Of a stretch of DNA of 64,000 bases, positions 24,640-37,232 are shown piece after piece. The DNA is from Balaenoptera acutorostrata (taxonomy: Eukaryota > Chordata > Mammalia > Artiodactyla > Balaenopteridae). The stretch is from NCBI RefSeq assembly GCF_949987535.1, contig NC_080075.1, positions 44,885,536 to 44,949,535 of the forward strand, given 5' to 3'. The stretch's first letter is position 1, and each line of letters starts with the position of its first letter. Under the pieces are notes generated by a model. The model was not told where the DNA came from and searched no databases. It worked only from the letters and a program-made list of their open reading frames with translations. A program made the translations under genes and the position numbers.

Positions 24640-25013
24640 AAGAGAAAGGCAAATACCATATGAAATCACTCATATGTGGAATCTAAAATATGACACAAAT
24701 GAACTTATCTACAAAACAGAAACAGACTCATAGACTTAGAGAACAGATTTGTGGTTGCCAAGTGGGTGGGGGGAGGAATGCATTGGAAGTTTGGGATTAG
24801 TAGATGCAAGCTCTTATATATAGGATGGATAAACAACAAGGTCCTACTGTATAGCACAGGGAACTATATTAAATATCCTGTGATAAACCATAATGGAAAA
24901 GAATATGATAAAGAATACATATATATGTATATATATAAAACTGAATCATTTTGCTGTACAGCAGAAATTAACACAACATTGTAAATCAGCTATACTTCAA
25001 TAAAATAAAATAA
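24640..25013 (+). mobile_element. 5'-truncated L1 3' end (forward)
   Basis: The sequence runs 'gagaaaggcaaataccatat', 'gaaatcactcatatgtggaa', 'acagactcatagacttagag', 'aacaaggtcctactgtatag', 'cacagggaactatattaaat', 'cattttgctgtacagcagaa' and 'cagctatacttcaataaaa' with a (AAAAT)n-type tail. This is the familiar 3' end of a cetartiodactyl L1 family. It contains a small ATATGT simple repeat (about 24,916-24,940). The 77-residue frame 24,751-24,984 is L1-derived non-coding sequence. Target duplications were not clear. Confidence 0.88.
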
Positions 25014-25344
25014 AGTAGGTACAATTTGTGAAAATAGCTTATCCTAATATTCTGATGTAGAATAAACATATACCAAACAGACAAAAACACTGGATGGCAT
25101 AGTAAACTTTCAGTGCATTTAAAGTTTTAGAAATATTTGTGTGCAGTATAATTGATCAGAGAGGACAGTAAAAAAAGTCAGGGAGATCTCTAGTTAGCCC
25201 ACCAAATTGCTCTCCTTGTTCAACTTTATTTCCTTGTAATTTAGTGGGCAGATAAATTTTCACTGAAAATGGAAAAAAGGGATATGGATATGTTGGCCTA
25301 GTTCTATCAAATAAAATCATTTGCTGATATAATCTTTGGCCAAT

Positions 25345-25560
25345 GCAATATTTCGAACACTACTTTTTAGTGTGTATTATGTGGTAGGCAATGAGTTAAT
25401 CACTTTTATAGATACATCATTTAAGCTTCACAGGATCTCTACAAAATATCTATTTTTAACCAGTTGAATGTTTAAAACTCACTAGGCTCAATGATTTACC
25501 TAAAGTCACATAACTGGAAATAAGTGGTAGGGCCAAAATTGAAACTCAGGTTTCCTTACG
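25345..25560 (-). repeat. MIR SINE (reverse orientation)
   Basis: 'gtgtgtattatgtggtaggc', 'catttaagcttcacaggatc', 'ctaaagtcacataactggaa', 'ataagtggtagggccaaaat' and 'tgaaactcaggtttcct' fit reverse-complement MIR. Confidence 0.7.
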
Positions 25561-27934
25561 CAAATTCAGTATGTTCTGGCCACTTTATGATGATCTTAGG
25601 ATGTCCCCAAGGGTAAATGCATTCTCCCTCAGCCCCCTTCTAAGCAATTTGTGTGACTGAATTATTTCCCATGAATTTTCCAGTATTCCAGAAGCTACTT
25701 GGCTGCCATAAAATATTACTGTAACAAAAGCCTCTACTCTTTAGTCAAATTACTAATATCCAATGGAGCCATAAGGAATCCTTTATATATAAAGTCTTGA
25801 TGTACAACATATATGACCTTCTCAGCTCCTCTCTGAGTTCTTCTGTGGTTCTAGATGGGGCTTTGCCCCTGAACTTGTGGGCTGCTCTTCTCTCCCATAT
25901 CTGCGCTTCTTCCATTCTGGTTTGTTACTTCATTCTATCCTCAAACTTTAGTCTTTCCTATTGAAAAAAATTCTTCCTCGTGGAAACTGTCGTTGCCATC
26001 ACTCTGATAGACTCTAACCCAAACTCCAGGCAGTAACTGAGACTTTTTATGCAGATATGTTTCCCTGAAACACTTCGGGCTCCATGTTGGCCATGTCCTT
26101 TCATTCAAATATGATCCCAGAGATCTGACTTCTTTAGGTAAGTTACATATTTTTTTCTCCTATAGACCTGCACCAATATTGCAGTGTTTTTTTTTTTTAA
26201 TGCAAAACTTTGACTAGCTCTTTTGCTAGCCTCAACTTTAATTCTTTTTCACACAACTGGCAAATTAGAACCTGACTGAAAGTTTGATTGAAACTATTTA
26301 ATGTGTACTTAAGTCGATACTAAACATTAATAAAAACTGCATAGTCTCCTCTTCATTTTTAATGTAAATCCAGGCCTCTTTGTAGGGCCTAGTAAAACTC
26401 TTTGCTTTAGTTTGCTCATATATCTAACAAATATTTACCTAGGGCCTATTATGTGCCAGACATTCTTTTGGAGAACATATATATGTCTTATAAATCACTG
26501 TACATCCAGTGAGTAGTACTATGTCTTATATGTAATACGTCAATGACAAGTCTTGTTGCTTGGCTAGGTCCTAGGAAGTACAATAGTAACACCCCTGGAC
26601 CCTCCCCTCAGTAATCAGATTTTGGTCTGATTTGGTTTTCAAATTCTGGTCCAGTTTGCCTGGAATTAATCATTCATAGAATCCAAATCATATCCATAAA
26701 TGTATGTGATTATCAGTGCAAAATATCCATGCTTAAGGATGCGTATGAGTTATGCTAATACCTCCATCAAGATTTCTGAGTCTTGTATGTGTCACTTTCC
26801 CTCTTCCCAGTATTTACCTCTTTCAATGTGACGGGGCAACTTTAAAAGACAAGAACAAAATGGAAGTCCACTTAGTAGTTAAAAAGGAGATTCACTTTGT
26901 GGGGCCAGAGAACCCCTGATAAGTGATATGGGTTGGTCAGAGCTGGTTTCTGTGACCATCAGAAGGCATCAGCACCATCTGTGATGTTGATATCACCCAA
27001 CAATTCACATCCTTTGCAGCTAGTACAAAATTTTAGCTAATCTGAGGAGGCCAGGGTAATTGATGTTTCCCAAAGTGTGTTCCGCTAAACACCCATGCCA
27101 AGAGACATTATGAAAAAGAAAAGGAAGGGGGCTGTATATTTAATATTTTGGGAAACACTCTCAGGGGACCATTGAGTTGTATAGATTTCCTTTACTGAAG
27201 AATTTCTCAAGGCTTTTAATATGCCAGTATTAATTGTGACTCTCCAAGAAAGGGTAAAAAGTTTAGTGTCTTCCATCTATATTTGACCACGGAACTCTGA
27301 TTATTCTTTTTGTCAGGACATCTCTAAGGACAAGTGTTCAGGGAAACTTGGGAACTCTGCTTGGGGAACTCTGAAACACAGGGCCATACAAAGTATATTG
27401 TATAGGATCAAGAGTCTCTCTAAGGATTTTAATCCTTAATATTAGCTATATTGCTAATATTACCACGACATAATATTAGCATAAAGTAGTTGTTGTGAAT
27501 TAAAGACATGTCATTATTTTCATATTTTGCTGATAAGGAAATGGAGATGTAGAAAATTCAAGCAGATTTCCCAAGGTTTCTCTGTTGGGAAATGTTACAA
27601 AACAAGTACAAAACAAACAAACGAAATAAGAACAAAACACTCCCAGGTCTGTCTGACGCAATCGACAGTCATTCCCCAAACTGTCCATTTTGCAGTGGCT
27701 CTCACTGGGCATTCAGGGCAGAGAAATAGTGCTAGTCGCACCCTCCTTGTTCCTGGGCCATGGCAGGTAGACTTAAAACCAAATCTGAGTTTTAATTTCA
27801 ACACTGAATTAGCCCTTGAGGTGTAAGAGGTTGACATCCCCTGGGGAACTTCACAATGAGTTTAATTCATAGCCCTCCACCCTGTCCGTAGAGGAAGATT
27901 GGCTTTGGAACCTACAGAGAATTTAACCACCACA
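25561..27934. other. AT-rich sequence, no gene; small hairpin cluster near 27,421
   Basis: Frames at 27,085-27,276, 27,500-27,837 and 27,527-27,826 overlap each other on both strands and have no recognised domain. A degenerate tttacctagggcctattatgtgccagacatt string at 26,434-26,463 resembles an L2/MIR reverse end. Confidence 0.4.
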
Positions 27935-27949
27935 GTCACTGGCGTTTGC

Positions 27950-28160
27950 TATGTGTTGAGTTTGGTAACAAACACTTAAAATCATATAAGCTTTATCTCA
28001 TTTAATCTTTCTTCCCAATCCTACAAGTTTGGTAACATTATAAAGAAACAGATTCAGAGAAGTTAAATTATCAAAAATCAAATAATTAGTAAATTGAGGA
28101 GCCAGGGATCAAATCCAGATCTGATTGACTGCAAAGCCCACAGGCTTTTCACTAACCACT
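27950..28160 (-). repeat. MIR SINE (reverse orientation)
   Basis: 'gctatgtgttgagtttggta', 'tctcatttaatctttcttcc', 'gaaacagattcagagaagtt', 'gaggagccagggatcaaatc' and 'cagatctgattgactgcaaa' follow the reverse-complement MIR order. Confidence 0.7.
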
Positions 28161-30369
28161 TTGTCTCCAAAATCTACAGAGATAATCCCTGTATAAATTT
28201 CTCCCGGAGGCGTAAATGGTTTGGGGTATGAAAGTGCCATAACTTTCCTTTATCTCCAAATTTACCTATTTCTGAAGCTGAGCATTGTGTTTTATTGTCG
28301 TGATCCAGAAGAGACGATAACGGGAGTCAGCCTCACAGAAATTCTGATAAAATGCACCTTGACTCCGTCAGACTCCAAAGCTGACCTTCCTGTGTGCTGA
28401 AAATCAGCGTGGAGAAAGGGATTTATCTGGAGCTGTTACAGCCCTGACACTTAGGCAACCCTGGAGGGATATCTAGGTGCGTGTTTCATAGAAAACAGAC
28501 CAATGATGGAACCCCTGTGGGACTGTTTTCTTCTACCCTCACCCAAAGTCTTAAGTACTATGGGCTTATTTTACTCATCAGGCTAATTATAAATGATTTA
28601 ACACTATAATCTGGAATAAAACTTTTTATTTTTTGTAAACTGACTCTGTGGATGAAATATTTTCCTTCCCATTTCTAGAATAACTGTTATTATGGTTTAC
28701 AGAATCAATGATTTTTACATTTCACAAAATTCCTAAGAAGATCTGAACATAGATGATGGCAAACAAAGGATAGAAGTTCAATGAAACGGTTCAGGGGGTC
28801 AATAATTTAACACTTTGAGAAAGTATGTAATATCAATTCTCACACAGATCTCTAAGATAGATTTCTTCATTAAAAATCTATTAAGAGTTGGAAGGAATTT
28901 ATTAAACAAATTATTAATATTTCAGGGCACTGCTAAATAGCAAATTAAAACAAAGTTAAAGTAGCACAGAAAAAACATATTTTGTGAATAAAAATGAATT
29001 TCCACTTGACAGTTTTACCAAAGGCTAATTATTTCTAAAATATTTCAATTTGGAATCTTAATTTTTTTTTTTTTTTGCATCATGAATTAACTAGTAGTCT
29101 GTTTTTTTAAAACCAGTACTATTTTGGGTCATGTGTTTCTCTTCTTAAGAAGGAAAAACACACATACACTCACATTGATTATTTCTATTGACTCTCTTTC
29201 TTTACAAATGCAAATCACCACAAATTATAGTAAAAGAGTGCACGCTTGTCTTCCTCTTGACCACCATGTATGACCCCTGATGACCTTCAGTTTACAAATC
29301 TTCGTATTTTGGTTTACAATACTAGGTGTGCATTCTGCATTTGTAAGTAATAAAATGTTTCCTAAAATGTTGAACAGCTTACAGTCTTAAGGTTCATGAG
29401 ATGTTTGCTTTATACCATATCAAATGAGCTTAAGCAACAAACTCCATAAAGTTTGGTTTTATCAAAAACTACTTTGAAAGACTATGCTTTAAATCCAGTC
29501 AAATATTTGGTCAATTAATTAAAAACCTGTTAAGTGCAGTCTGACAGCAGTTGGTTGAATTAGTAACACTGTGGTAGTGTTAAGGCAGCTAAAGGGTTTA
29601 TTAAGAGCCAGTAATTTGAATTCGGACATTTTTGAAGCATTACTTATATACGCAGAAACAATGGAGCTCATTTGTTTTTAATGCTTTCATCCATCTATCC
29701 ACATATGCATGCATGCATATACGCATCCATCAAATATTTCTTCATATTTTATATTAAAACACTGCAAGTTTCTTAGAGAGAAATTAAGACAAAATTGTGA
29801 CTGTTCTCAAAACAGATTAGTGGAGGATAGGCAAAGTCACAGCTGCTGATCTCTGAATTTTGTCCTTCATGTAATTATAATACACCATAGAAAATAATAT
29901 GTGGCAAAAGTTGTGTCAATTTTGAGAGGCTCTTGAAGGATGAGAAGGATAGGGATATGTAGAGATAGAGGCAGTGGGGACCATATTCTAAGATGGAGGA
30001 CATAGCTATTATCCCCATGAGGACAACCCTAGAAGTAGGATTCTGGATGCAGGTTGTGAATTGAAGAGTGTGAGTAGCTAGGTTTGGAGGGAGCTTAGGA
30101 TATTTGAAGTGGTCACCTTTGCTTCATTTAGAAATGTGAGTTATTTGAGCAGAGGGGTATTTTGATGAAAAGATTTTGATAACAATTAGTCTGGTACCAT
30201 TAGTGTGAGTTGGAGTTGAGAGATAGGAGACTATTATCACAGTCATCGGAGATGCTTCAGCACAGGCTTGTGACAACTTGCAGGAATGTTAAAGGAGAAT
30301 GAAGAAAAAGATGGGGAGTGGACTAGATTTTAAAGTACTTTCCAGCCATGAGTTAGAGAAGTAGGATAG
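28161..30369. other. AT-rich sequence, no gene; (ATGC)-type tract at 29,703
   Basis: A catatgcatgcatgcatata tract occurs at about 29,701-29,722 and T14 at 29,063. The 29,940-30,260 part has a texture like old LINE-derived sequence but cannot be named. Confidence 0.4.
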
Positions 30370-30602
30370 AAAACTAGGCTCTGGGTCTCACTCTCTAATT
30401 TGCATACTGGTTCCAGCACTTCTGACTATGACCTTAGGCAAATTACTTAGTTCTGCAAATCCTCCAAGATTTACTCATCTGTAAAATAGGAATACTTTTA
30501 GAATCTATTTCACCATGTTAATGTAAGGTTTAAACAGGGTAGCATATATGAAGCCCTTAGCACAGGGCTTCAAACAGATAAGACCTCAATAAATGTTTGC
30601 CT
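30370..30602 (+). repeat. MIR SINE (forward)
   Basis: 'gttccagcacttctgactat', 'gaccttaggcaaattactta', 'tttactcatctgtaaaatag', 'gaagcccttagcacagggct' and 'cctcaataaatgtttgc' are the MIR blocks in order. Confidence 0.85.
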
Positions 30603-31689
30603 GTACTGTTATTTAATTTTTAGACATTAAGGTTCTGAACTATACTAATAGAAAGGGGAGGAAATGGGTTAGGCAGAGAAAGGAGTGCTGAGGTAGAATT
30701 CATGGGATTTGGAAATTCATTTGATCATTAAATGTAGGTCAAACCAGGGCAAAGGACCAGGAGAAGTGAACAAAAACTGAACATTTTAAGAATGCATAAC
30801 TATGATGATTGGATTGCTTCTATTCAAAATTAGAGAGATTTAAAAAAAGATTTCTCTGAATTTTCTTTTCTGAATTGACAAAGTTTTTAAAACTTAAATT
30901 TATGAATTAAAATATATATTTTGTGAACAGAATTGTTTTTAAATTGTTTGCTTCAAATTTGAGAAAACAATCAGGCATTTGACTTTTTTCCATCTGAGCT
31001 GAAAATCTTAAAAGTTATCCTTTCAACATGTCTATGGACACTGAATGAGCATTTGGTACTTAGTGCAACAGCATAGACTAGTGGTAGGAAGGAAGATTGT
31101 AACTAGGAGGCCTGGACATTACTTTTTATCATATCCAAGGCCCTTTTCTGTTTTAGGCTATAATGAGAACAAAATGGAAACAGACTATTTGACAAATAAA
31201 AAAATAGTTTAAGAGGTAGTTATTTTAATAGCTTAAGGCTTGTTTATTAATGACTAGGATATTTGAAAAATGCTTCCTTTTTTGACTGCTACAATAAGTA
31301 GCTTAATAGCAATGATTACATATTCAAATATTTTAAAAAGTAATTAATTTCCTCGAATTGAAAACTTCGGCTATTTTAAACAATCTATGTATGAAAACCT
31401 TTATCAGTTTTTAATTTGTACCCTGGGGGATAATGGTGTCATTTCCTTGTGTTAAATGTCCTTATCCAGATAGGTGCTATAAATCAGTCAGTGAACATGT
31501 GTACGCACTATGGACACTGCTGAGGGAAACAAAACGAACGTGATCCAGATCCTGAATTTATAAATGTATAACCAAACATGTATACAACTTATACAATATG
31601 GACAAAAGAAATAAGTGCTCTTTCACCAGTCTAAAAAGCCATGGAAGCACAGAGGATGAAGGGGTTAATTAAACTCCTTTCTAGGAGGA

Positions 31690-31795
31690 GAAATCTTTGC
31701 AGGATTCTGTACTCAAGATATTGCCCAGAACAGAGCGGACATTCAAAAATATTTATTTACTAAATGAATGATTGATAAATCAATTAATTCACCCA
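31690..31795 (+). repeat. L2-type LINE 3' end (forward, tentative)
   Basis: 'ttgcccagaacagagcggac', 'attcaaaaatatttatttac' and 'taaatgaatgattgataaat' resemble the L2 3' terminus with its TGAATGA repeat. Confidence 0.5.
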
Positions 31796-32300
31796 AAATT
31801 GTGATTTAAAACAACTATTGTTTTATCATCTCTCATGGTTTCAGTAGGTTGGAATTTGGAAGGGGTGCAGCTGGGTGGTCGAGGCTCAGGGTCTCTCTTG
31901 GGGCTGAAGTTAGATGGGGGCTAGAGGCAGTACTAGAGTTAGAAAAATGGGAGGCCAAGCAGCTGGGGGCCGCTTAGACACCTCTCTCTCTTCTTGTATT
32001 CTCATGGCTGCCATGTGGTTTCTCCTCTTGGGTGGGTTTAGTCTTCCTCATGGCATGGTGTCCTCTGTGCAGTTGGGCTTTGTATACAATTTCAAAGTTA
32101 ACAAAGCAGAAGCTTCACGGTCTTTAATGACCTAGCCACAAAGGTCAATAGCTTTGTGAATGCCATACTCTGTTAGTCAAAAGAGTCACTAAATCAGCTC
32201 ATTTTGAAGGAAGGGCACATAGACCTCATCTTTTGCTGGGAGTAGTGTCAAAGTCACATTTAAGAAGAACACAGGGGAGGGAGGTAATATCATAACTCTA
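31796..32300 (-). mobile_element. LTR-type interspersed repeat (reverse orientation), diverged
   Basis: 'tttaaaacaactattgtttt', 'ctctcatggtttcagtaggt', 'gctgggtggtcgaggctcag' and 'ggtctctcttggggctgaag' are followed by 'gtcaaaagagtcactaaatc' and 'tcaaagtcacatttaagaag'. This is the same LTR-like family as 5999-6859. Ends are eroded. The frame 31,914-32,135 lies inside it. Confidence 0.5.
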
Positions 32301-34214
32301 TGTGGAAAATTAAGTCACCGCAGTGAATATGATGTTAGTTTTTAAGACATATAATGTAAAGTTCTTACATAACATTCCCTTTTGCCTTTTTTTAAGGAAT
32401 ATATCATGAAATCTGAAAAAAAAAATTCAGAAATGGATTTGGAATCAGAAGTTAGTATAGATTATTTATGAACTCCTCAATTTCTACTCAGTTTTGTATG
32501 GTGTTTCTCATAAATTCGTATCTTTTAATGTGTTGAGTCTCCATTTAGGCTTTGTCTATGAGATTGTGTGTTAAACATCTGCAAATAAAATAACATATCT
32601 AATCATGTCACTACCATGACCAAAAACTAATCTATCAAATCAACTCTTTGGTATCATATAACAACAACAAACAACAAAGTGAAACAAAGAAAAACAAACA
32701 AACATACACATAAGCAATCCCCCAAAGTGAACCAAGACAAAAACTTACCACATCAATAATTTACTTTTGTCAACAAGTTGCTTTGATAGGGTATAGAAGA
32801 CAGAGACTTATGACAAAGTATACATCTTGGATTTGATTTTACCAAAATGTTGCATGAGGGTTACAACTAAATGGGTTTTGTTTTATTTCACATGCAAAAA
32901 ATCTCTTTCCAAGGGCTTTGTGAGATATGTGAATTATTTCAGGCCCATATGATACCACTTGGTGCACCAGAACAGTTTAATCCACCTCTTTCACTTGTAT
33001 GAACCAATACCAAGAGAGAGTAGAAACATTGAAAGCCTGTAGTATAAACTGCAAAGCCCCTAATGACTGAGAGTATGGTGGTAATTGTCTTCTGACCATG
33101 TGACCGTGTAAGCCATTCAGTGGAAAAAGTGAAATAACAGATGTTCCAGTAATGTCCTCTGATTTCTGGAACTTACAGCTCACTAAGGGAAATATCAAGC
33201 CCTTTATATATGTATATTATTATTTTTTTAAACGAGAAAGGTAAGAGAGCACACTTTCAAAGTTGACTTCATGATACTTTTTGGATTATAAAAACTTTGA
33301 CTACTAAAAAACCTACTTTTAATATTTTCTTTTTAAGAATTAAGTACCACACTTAAAGGTTTTTATATGTTATGATTTGATTAGCATTTTAGAATAAGGA
33401 TGCAGTCTGAAAATATTTTGCTCTAAGTTTACTTTTATTATTGTACTTATGGGGAAAGAAGCTTATTAAAGGAAATATTCTGAAAATAGCATGTGAATAT
33501 AGGCACAGCTGATAAATAAAACAAAACTTTATTTAAGCCATTATTAAAATATTTAAACATGCATTGGTGTTTAAGGTATAATGTTGCTAGTAGAGTCTGA
33601 AGGTTGTTTGCTGCTGAGAAACTGGGTGCTGATTTTATTTTCAAGAGGTTTTTTTTGTTGTTATAAATATCTCATAGCATCACAAGAAATAATAGCTCAG
33701 CATCTATCTCTTCGGTTGCAAATACCTTTTCAGTTCATTCATCTCCTTCATGTGTTCTGAGCTGCTAGATTCAGACCTGGGGAAAAATATTTTTCTCTTT
33801 TTCTGCAGTATTTCTTGCTTTGTTTTAGTTACTTCAATAACTCTTTCCCTTTGTTCTACTTTGGAAGGTATAGCCATTAAAGAAGTTCACAACTTGTATT
33901 TTCTGTCTGAGGCTCAGAAAAGTTTCTCAGCATTTTCTCAAAGGCACATGGGTAACCTTATCACTTATGAAATTCAGGCATAAACTCCTTAATGTTTTGC
34001 CTAAAAATAAGTATCTGATTCCTTTCCCATTGCTCAACAACATTCTGGGTAACAATGCTGGGTATACAGAATCATGTAAAATAGAATTATAATTAAAATG
34101 TTTGCTCTGGCTCATTCTATTGATACTCTCTATTTTTCCCCTTTTAAGAGATATTAAATGCTTTCTTTTTCAAAATTAAAAATCAGTAATTTTAATATTA
34201 AAATTGCTAATTAA
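32301..34214. other. AT-rich sequence, no gene seen
   Basis: An acaacaacaaacaacaaag-type A/C tract lies near 32,660-32,705. Frames at 32,977-33,198, 33,447-33,644, 33,750-33,983 and 33,927-34,115 have no recognised domains. Base composition changes abruptly at the right edge, where the LLGL1 copy begins. Confidence 0.45.
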
Positions 34215-34653
34215 AAAAAAAGAGAAAAAACCCCAAGGTACAATCTATAGGGAAACCCATCCTGCCCACCTGCCCACCCCCAGCCCAGTACCAAAATAGT
34301 TTTAAAATGACTGTCCAGCCCAGCATGGACATTAGAAAAATTCTTTCTGCAGAGGGAGTGGGAAAGGACGGTGTGTGGAGTGGGAGGTAGCTTGGGTTGC
34401 CAGCCCTATCTATCCTCTCGCCTTGGCACCTGGGCTTCAGGGTAGCCAACTACCTGTAAGGGTCAGTCTGAAACTGCCCCGGAGGCTCTGGGCCAAGTCC
34501 AAGCCCACAACCTGGGGTCAGGGTTGGCAGGTCCCACTGGAGCCAGCAGGTTAGCAGGTGTGGGTCCATGTAACAGACCAAGAAGGGGTTGGGGTCCTGG
34601 GTTTCAGCTGCCAGCAGGGCAGGTAGGAGGTGGTCGGGTAGTTCCAGCCTTCC
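34215..34653 (-). other. 3'-UTR portion of the LLGL1 retrocopy
   Basis: Past the stop position the minus strand stays GC-rich (aactacccgaccacctccta.., gctggctccagtgggacctg..) up to an oligo-T-containing end near 34,215-34,240. It then drops into AT-rich host sequence. The 80-residue frame 34,207-34,449 lies here and is not a gene. That this is parental UTR is inferred from position and composition. Confidence 0.6.
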
Positions 34654-36557
34654 TCAGTTGATCAGGATGGCGCAGGCTCAAGCCCTGTCTTCTGCCACCG
34701 TCCTCCGATTCTTCTCAGATTCCTCTACAGGACCCAGGAAATCCTTCACGTCCTCCACTGTGACGTCCCCTGTCATGTCCAGCGTAGTGTCGTCACTGGT
34801 GGCTGGGTTGGTGGACATGGGTGAGAACACGCTTCCATCGCGGCTCCGTGAAGCCAAGACGATGCCTAGGGTCCCGTTAGCCTGTCTCAGCTTTGGCAAC
34901 TCTGGGAGCCTGCAGCTGGCACGGGTGGCATTGCGGGGGCCAGCTAATGTCCAGAAAGCCGAGGGGCTCTGTGACGTTCTGGACACTTACAGAGAAGCGT
35001 TCCAGCTCCCATGGGGAAATCAGGTAAAAACAGGCTGTGGCACTTGAAGACACAGGAGGTGATGCGGCTGTGTCCCCCTTCCGGCTACAGGAGTAGTACA
35101 CCTGGGGTCGCAGGCCAGGCACCGAGAAGACGTGGGCATTGCCCAGGCTGGGGAGGCAGACCAGGCACGTCTTGGCATAGTCCTCTCAGGCCACGCTGGC
35201 AGGTGTAGCCAGTGCCACCTTGTGCACGCGACAGCCCTCGTGGGCCATCGGCCTGAACTTCGTCTTGGCGCTTTCCTTTGGCAGCGTGAACACCTTGAAC
35301 GGCCCCGCCCACCCGGTGAGCACGGCGTCCGCCCTGCAAGTCCTGCGCCTGCGCCAGAACCCACGAGGCCTCGCCATAGGTCAGGCTAAGGGCGTTTGCG
35401 TGCGTCCAACGCTGGGAGGGCCGACACGAGCTCGCGGGGCGTCAGTCGCTCCTCTGTGCCTTTCCCACGGCTCCTGCAGCTTCCTGACGCCTGCATGGCT
35501 AGAGCGTGGCATACATGGAGCCCGAGTTGGTGTGTGCCTGCATCTCCAGGAACGTGTCAGCAAAGTATAATAGAAGAAGTGCACAGCGCCCGGGAGGGAG
35601 TCCTCGGCCGACCGGGGCTGACGCAGAGCTGCAGTGGCATCACCCCAGGCCTTGGGGGCAGGCCTGCTCCGCCAGCAGCGTGTTGGCTTCCTGAAACTTG
35701 CTGTTCGCATTAGCATCTTACTTCTTGCCTGAGACTCAGCTCTTCCGCATGCGCCTGAAAGACCAGCACAGCAACTTTGTAAGCAACTTCACCTGGGAGA
35801 GCGGCCTCTCCATGGCCGGGGAGTCGTTGGGGTGAAGGGTGCACGTGGCCAGACCAGGGCTCTTGCACGGGTAGTCAAAGAGGCCAAAGCCGTGACTTGT
35901 GCCAAAAGCCACAGGCTGCACTCGGCGTGCTGCGAGACGGCAGGGATGGCACTGGGTGACAGCACTGAACCAGCACATGGGCTGGAAGCCGGAGGCCAGG
36001 GCAGCGGCCCAGGCGCAGGATCAGCCGCCCACGGTCCTTCCATGTGAAGCCCTCGCGGTCCTGGAGGGGGTCTACGCTGGTCATGCTGACTGCCTGCTTC
36101 TAAGGCACGTCGCTTAGCTCCAGCACCAGCACCTGGCCTGCAGTGCCGGCCATCACCGGCTGGGCTGCGTACTTGCAGAACGCCAACTTCTGCACGCTAA
36201 GCAGAGGCTTGTCGCTGCAGGGTTAGAAGCGGCCAATCTTGCGGAAGGGCGGCCAGTCGTCTACTGTGGCTTAGGCCAGGTTGTTGGCGTGCGTGTTGTC
36301 CGTCTGGAAGAGGCCAGCAGTACTCAGCTTGCAGGATGGCTGGGGCGCCACAGCGGAGGCGTCCCAGAACCGCATGATGCTGTCCTCATGGCCAGTCAGC
36401 AGCAGCCCTTGCTGCGATGGCTCTGGACTGGGTTCCGACTCCAGTGATGGGCCAGCTCGTGGTGCAGGAGGCTGGCTGGGAGCTCTGTTGCTCGCTAGCG
36501 CTCACGATGCGGACCCACAGCTTGTCTGGGACATTGGTGACATGGGCTGAACAGGTA
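34215..36557 (-). pseudogene. LLGL1P: LLGL1 processed (retro)pseudogene, 5'-truncated
   Basis: Translation of the minus strand in shifting frames gives the C-terminal two thirds of LLGL1, a WD-repeat polarity scaffold of the basolateral cortex. Recognisable stretches include [15 protein letters not shown] (near 36,110-36,150), LQDREGFTWK (near 36,050), FGTSHGFGLFDY (near 35,890), TLHPNDS, AHEGCRV, VPGLRPQV, FYLISP, TGDVTVEDVKDFLG (near 34,760) and the terminal ACAILI (near 34,665). Homology begins near the codons for CSAHV (about 36,550), roughly a third into the parent protein, so the N-terminal part is absent. The parent has many introns; here coding blocks are contiguous, so it is a retrocopy. 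It is dead: in-frame stops at 34,678-34,680, 35,186-35,188, 35,718-35,720, 35,736-35,738, 36,100-36,102, 36,223-36,225 and 36,271-36,273, with several frameshifts and an internal deletion near 35,520-35,560. The normal stop position is 34,654-34,656, followed by about 440 bp of 3'-UTR-like sequence. No clear poly-A remains. Overlapping short frames are fragments or shadows of it. LLGL1 is preferred over LLGL2 from remembered C-terminal motifs. Confidence 0.9.
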
Positions 36558-37185
36558 AGAGTGGACAGAAACTGTCTTAATATTGAACACTTACAGGAGA
36601 ATAATTTTTCTAGTCCTTAACCATCCCATTTCACATCCAAACATGCTGGGCCACTCAATGAGGAGTTGGGCGTATTCTTTATTTGAAACAGGCTAGGTAT
36701 GAAGAAAGTTGGAGGAATCAGAGTATTAAAGATGGATTCTACTCGAGCTGTCTGTACTGCAACATCTCTTAGTTCATACCAACAATATTGTTATATCTAC
36801 CACTTGCAATTTCTAAGTCATTTTCTCATTAAATTAGCAGTTGAGCAGGTGTAGCTAAAAGTGTCTTCAGTCACTTCTGCCTTAATTTGAGAGAAGAGTT
36901 TTGCAAACCATTGAAATTTAATTTTGGAATCTCATTCAGTAAGCTGGAAAAATAACGATGGCAAACTGGAGTTTTGGTTTTGCTTTTACATCTGGTGATA
37001 CAGTTAGGGCTTTTATTACCAAAGGAAAGTGATAACTGTGAAAAAAATTATGACAGTTCTAACATTTAGTAGATTAAAGGTTTTATATACATTATCGAAC
37101 TCCCCTCAGTAATTCTGGAAATAAGAGAGGTGTAAATGCTGCTATTTGTGTTTTCTACAGAAGTCAGTAGTATTAAATTATTAAA

Positions 37186-37232
37186 AATATATAATATATA
37201 TTTTACATGCAAATATATATACACACACACAG
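37186..37232. repeat. (TA)n/(CA)n tract
   Basis: aaatatataatatatatttt followed by acatgcaaatatatatacac and acacacac. Confidence 0.85.

Noticed and set aside
34600..36540. CpG-rich segment as a promoter island
   Set aside because: The GC content is explained by the LLGL1 retrocopy. No first exon or promoter arrangement is visible.
34589..36620. Many overlapping frames of 60-152 codons on both strands
   Set aside because: They arise from the GC-rich LLGL1 retrocopy, which lacks frequent stops. Plus-strand frames are antisense shadows and minus-strand frames are broken pieces of the pseudogene.
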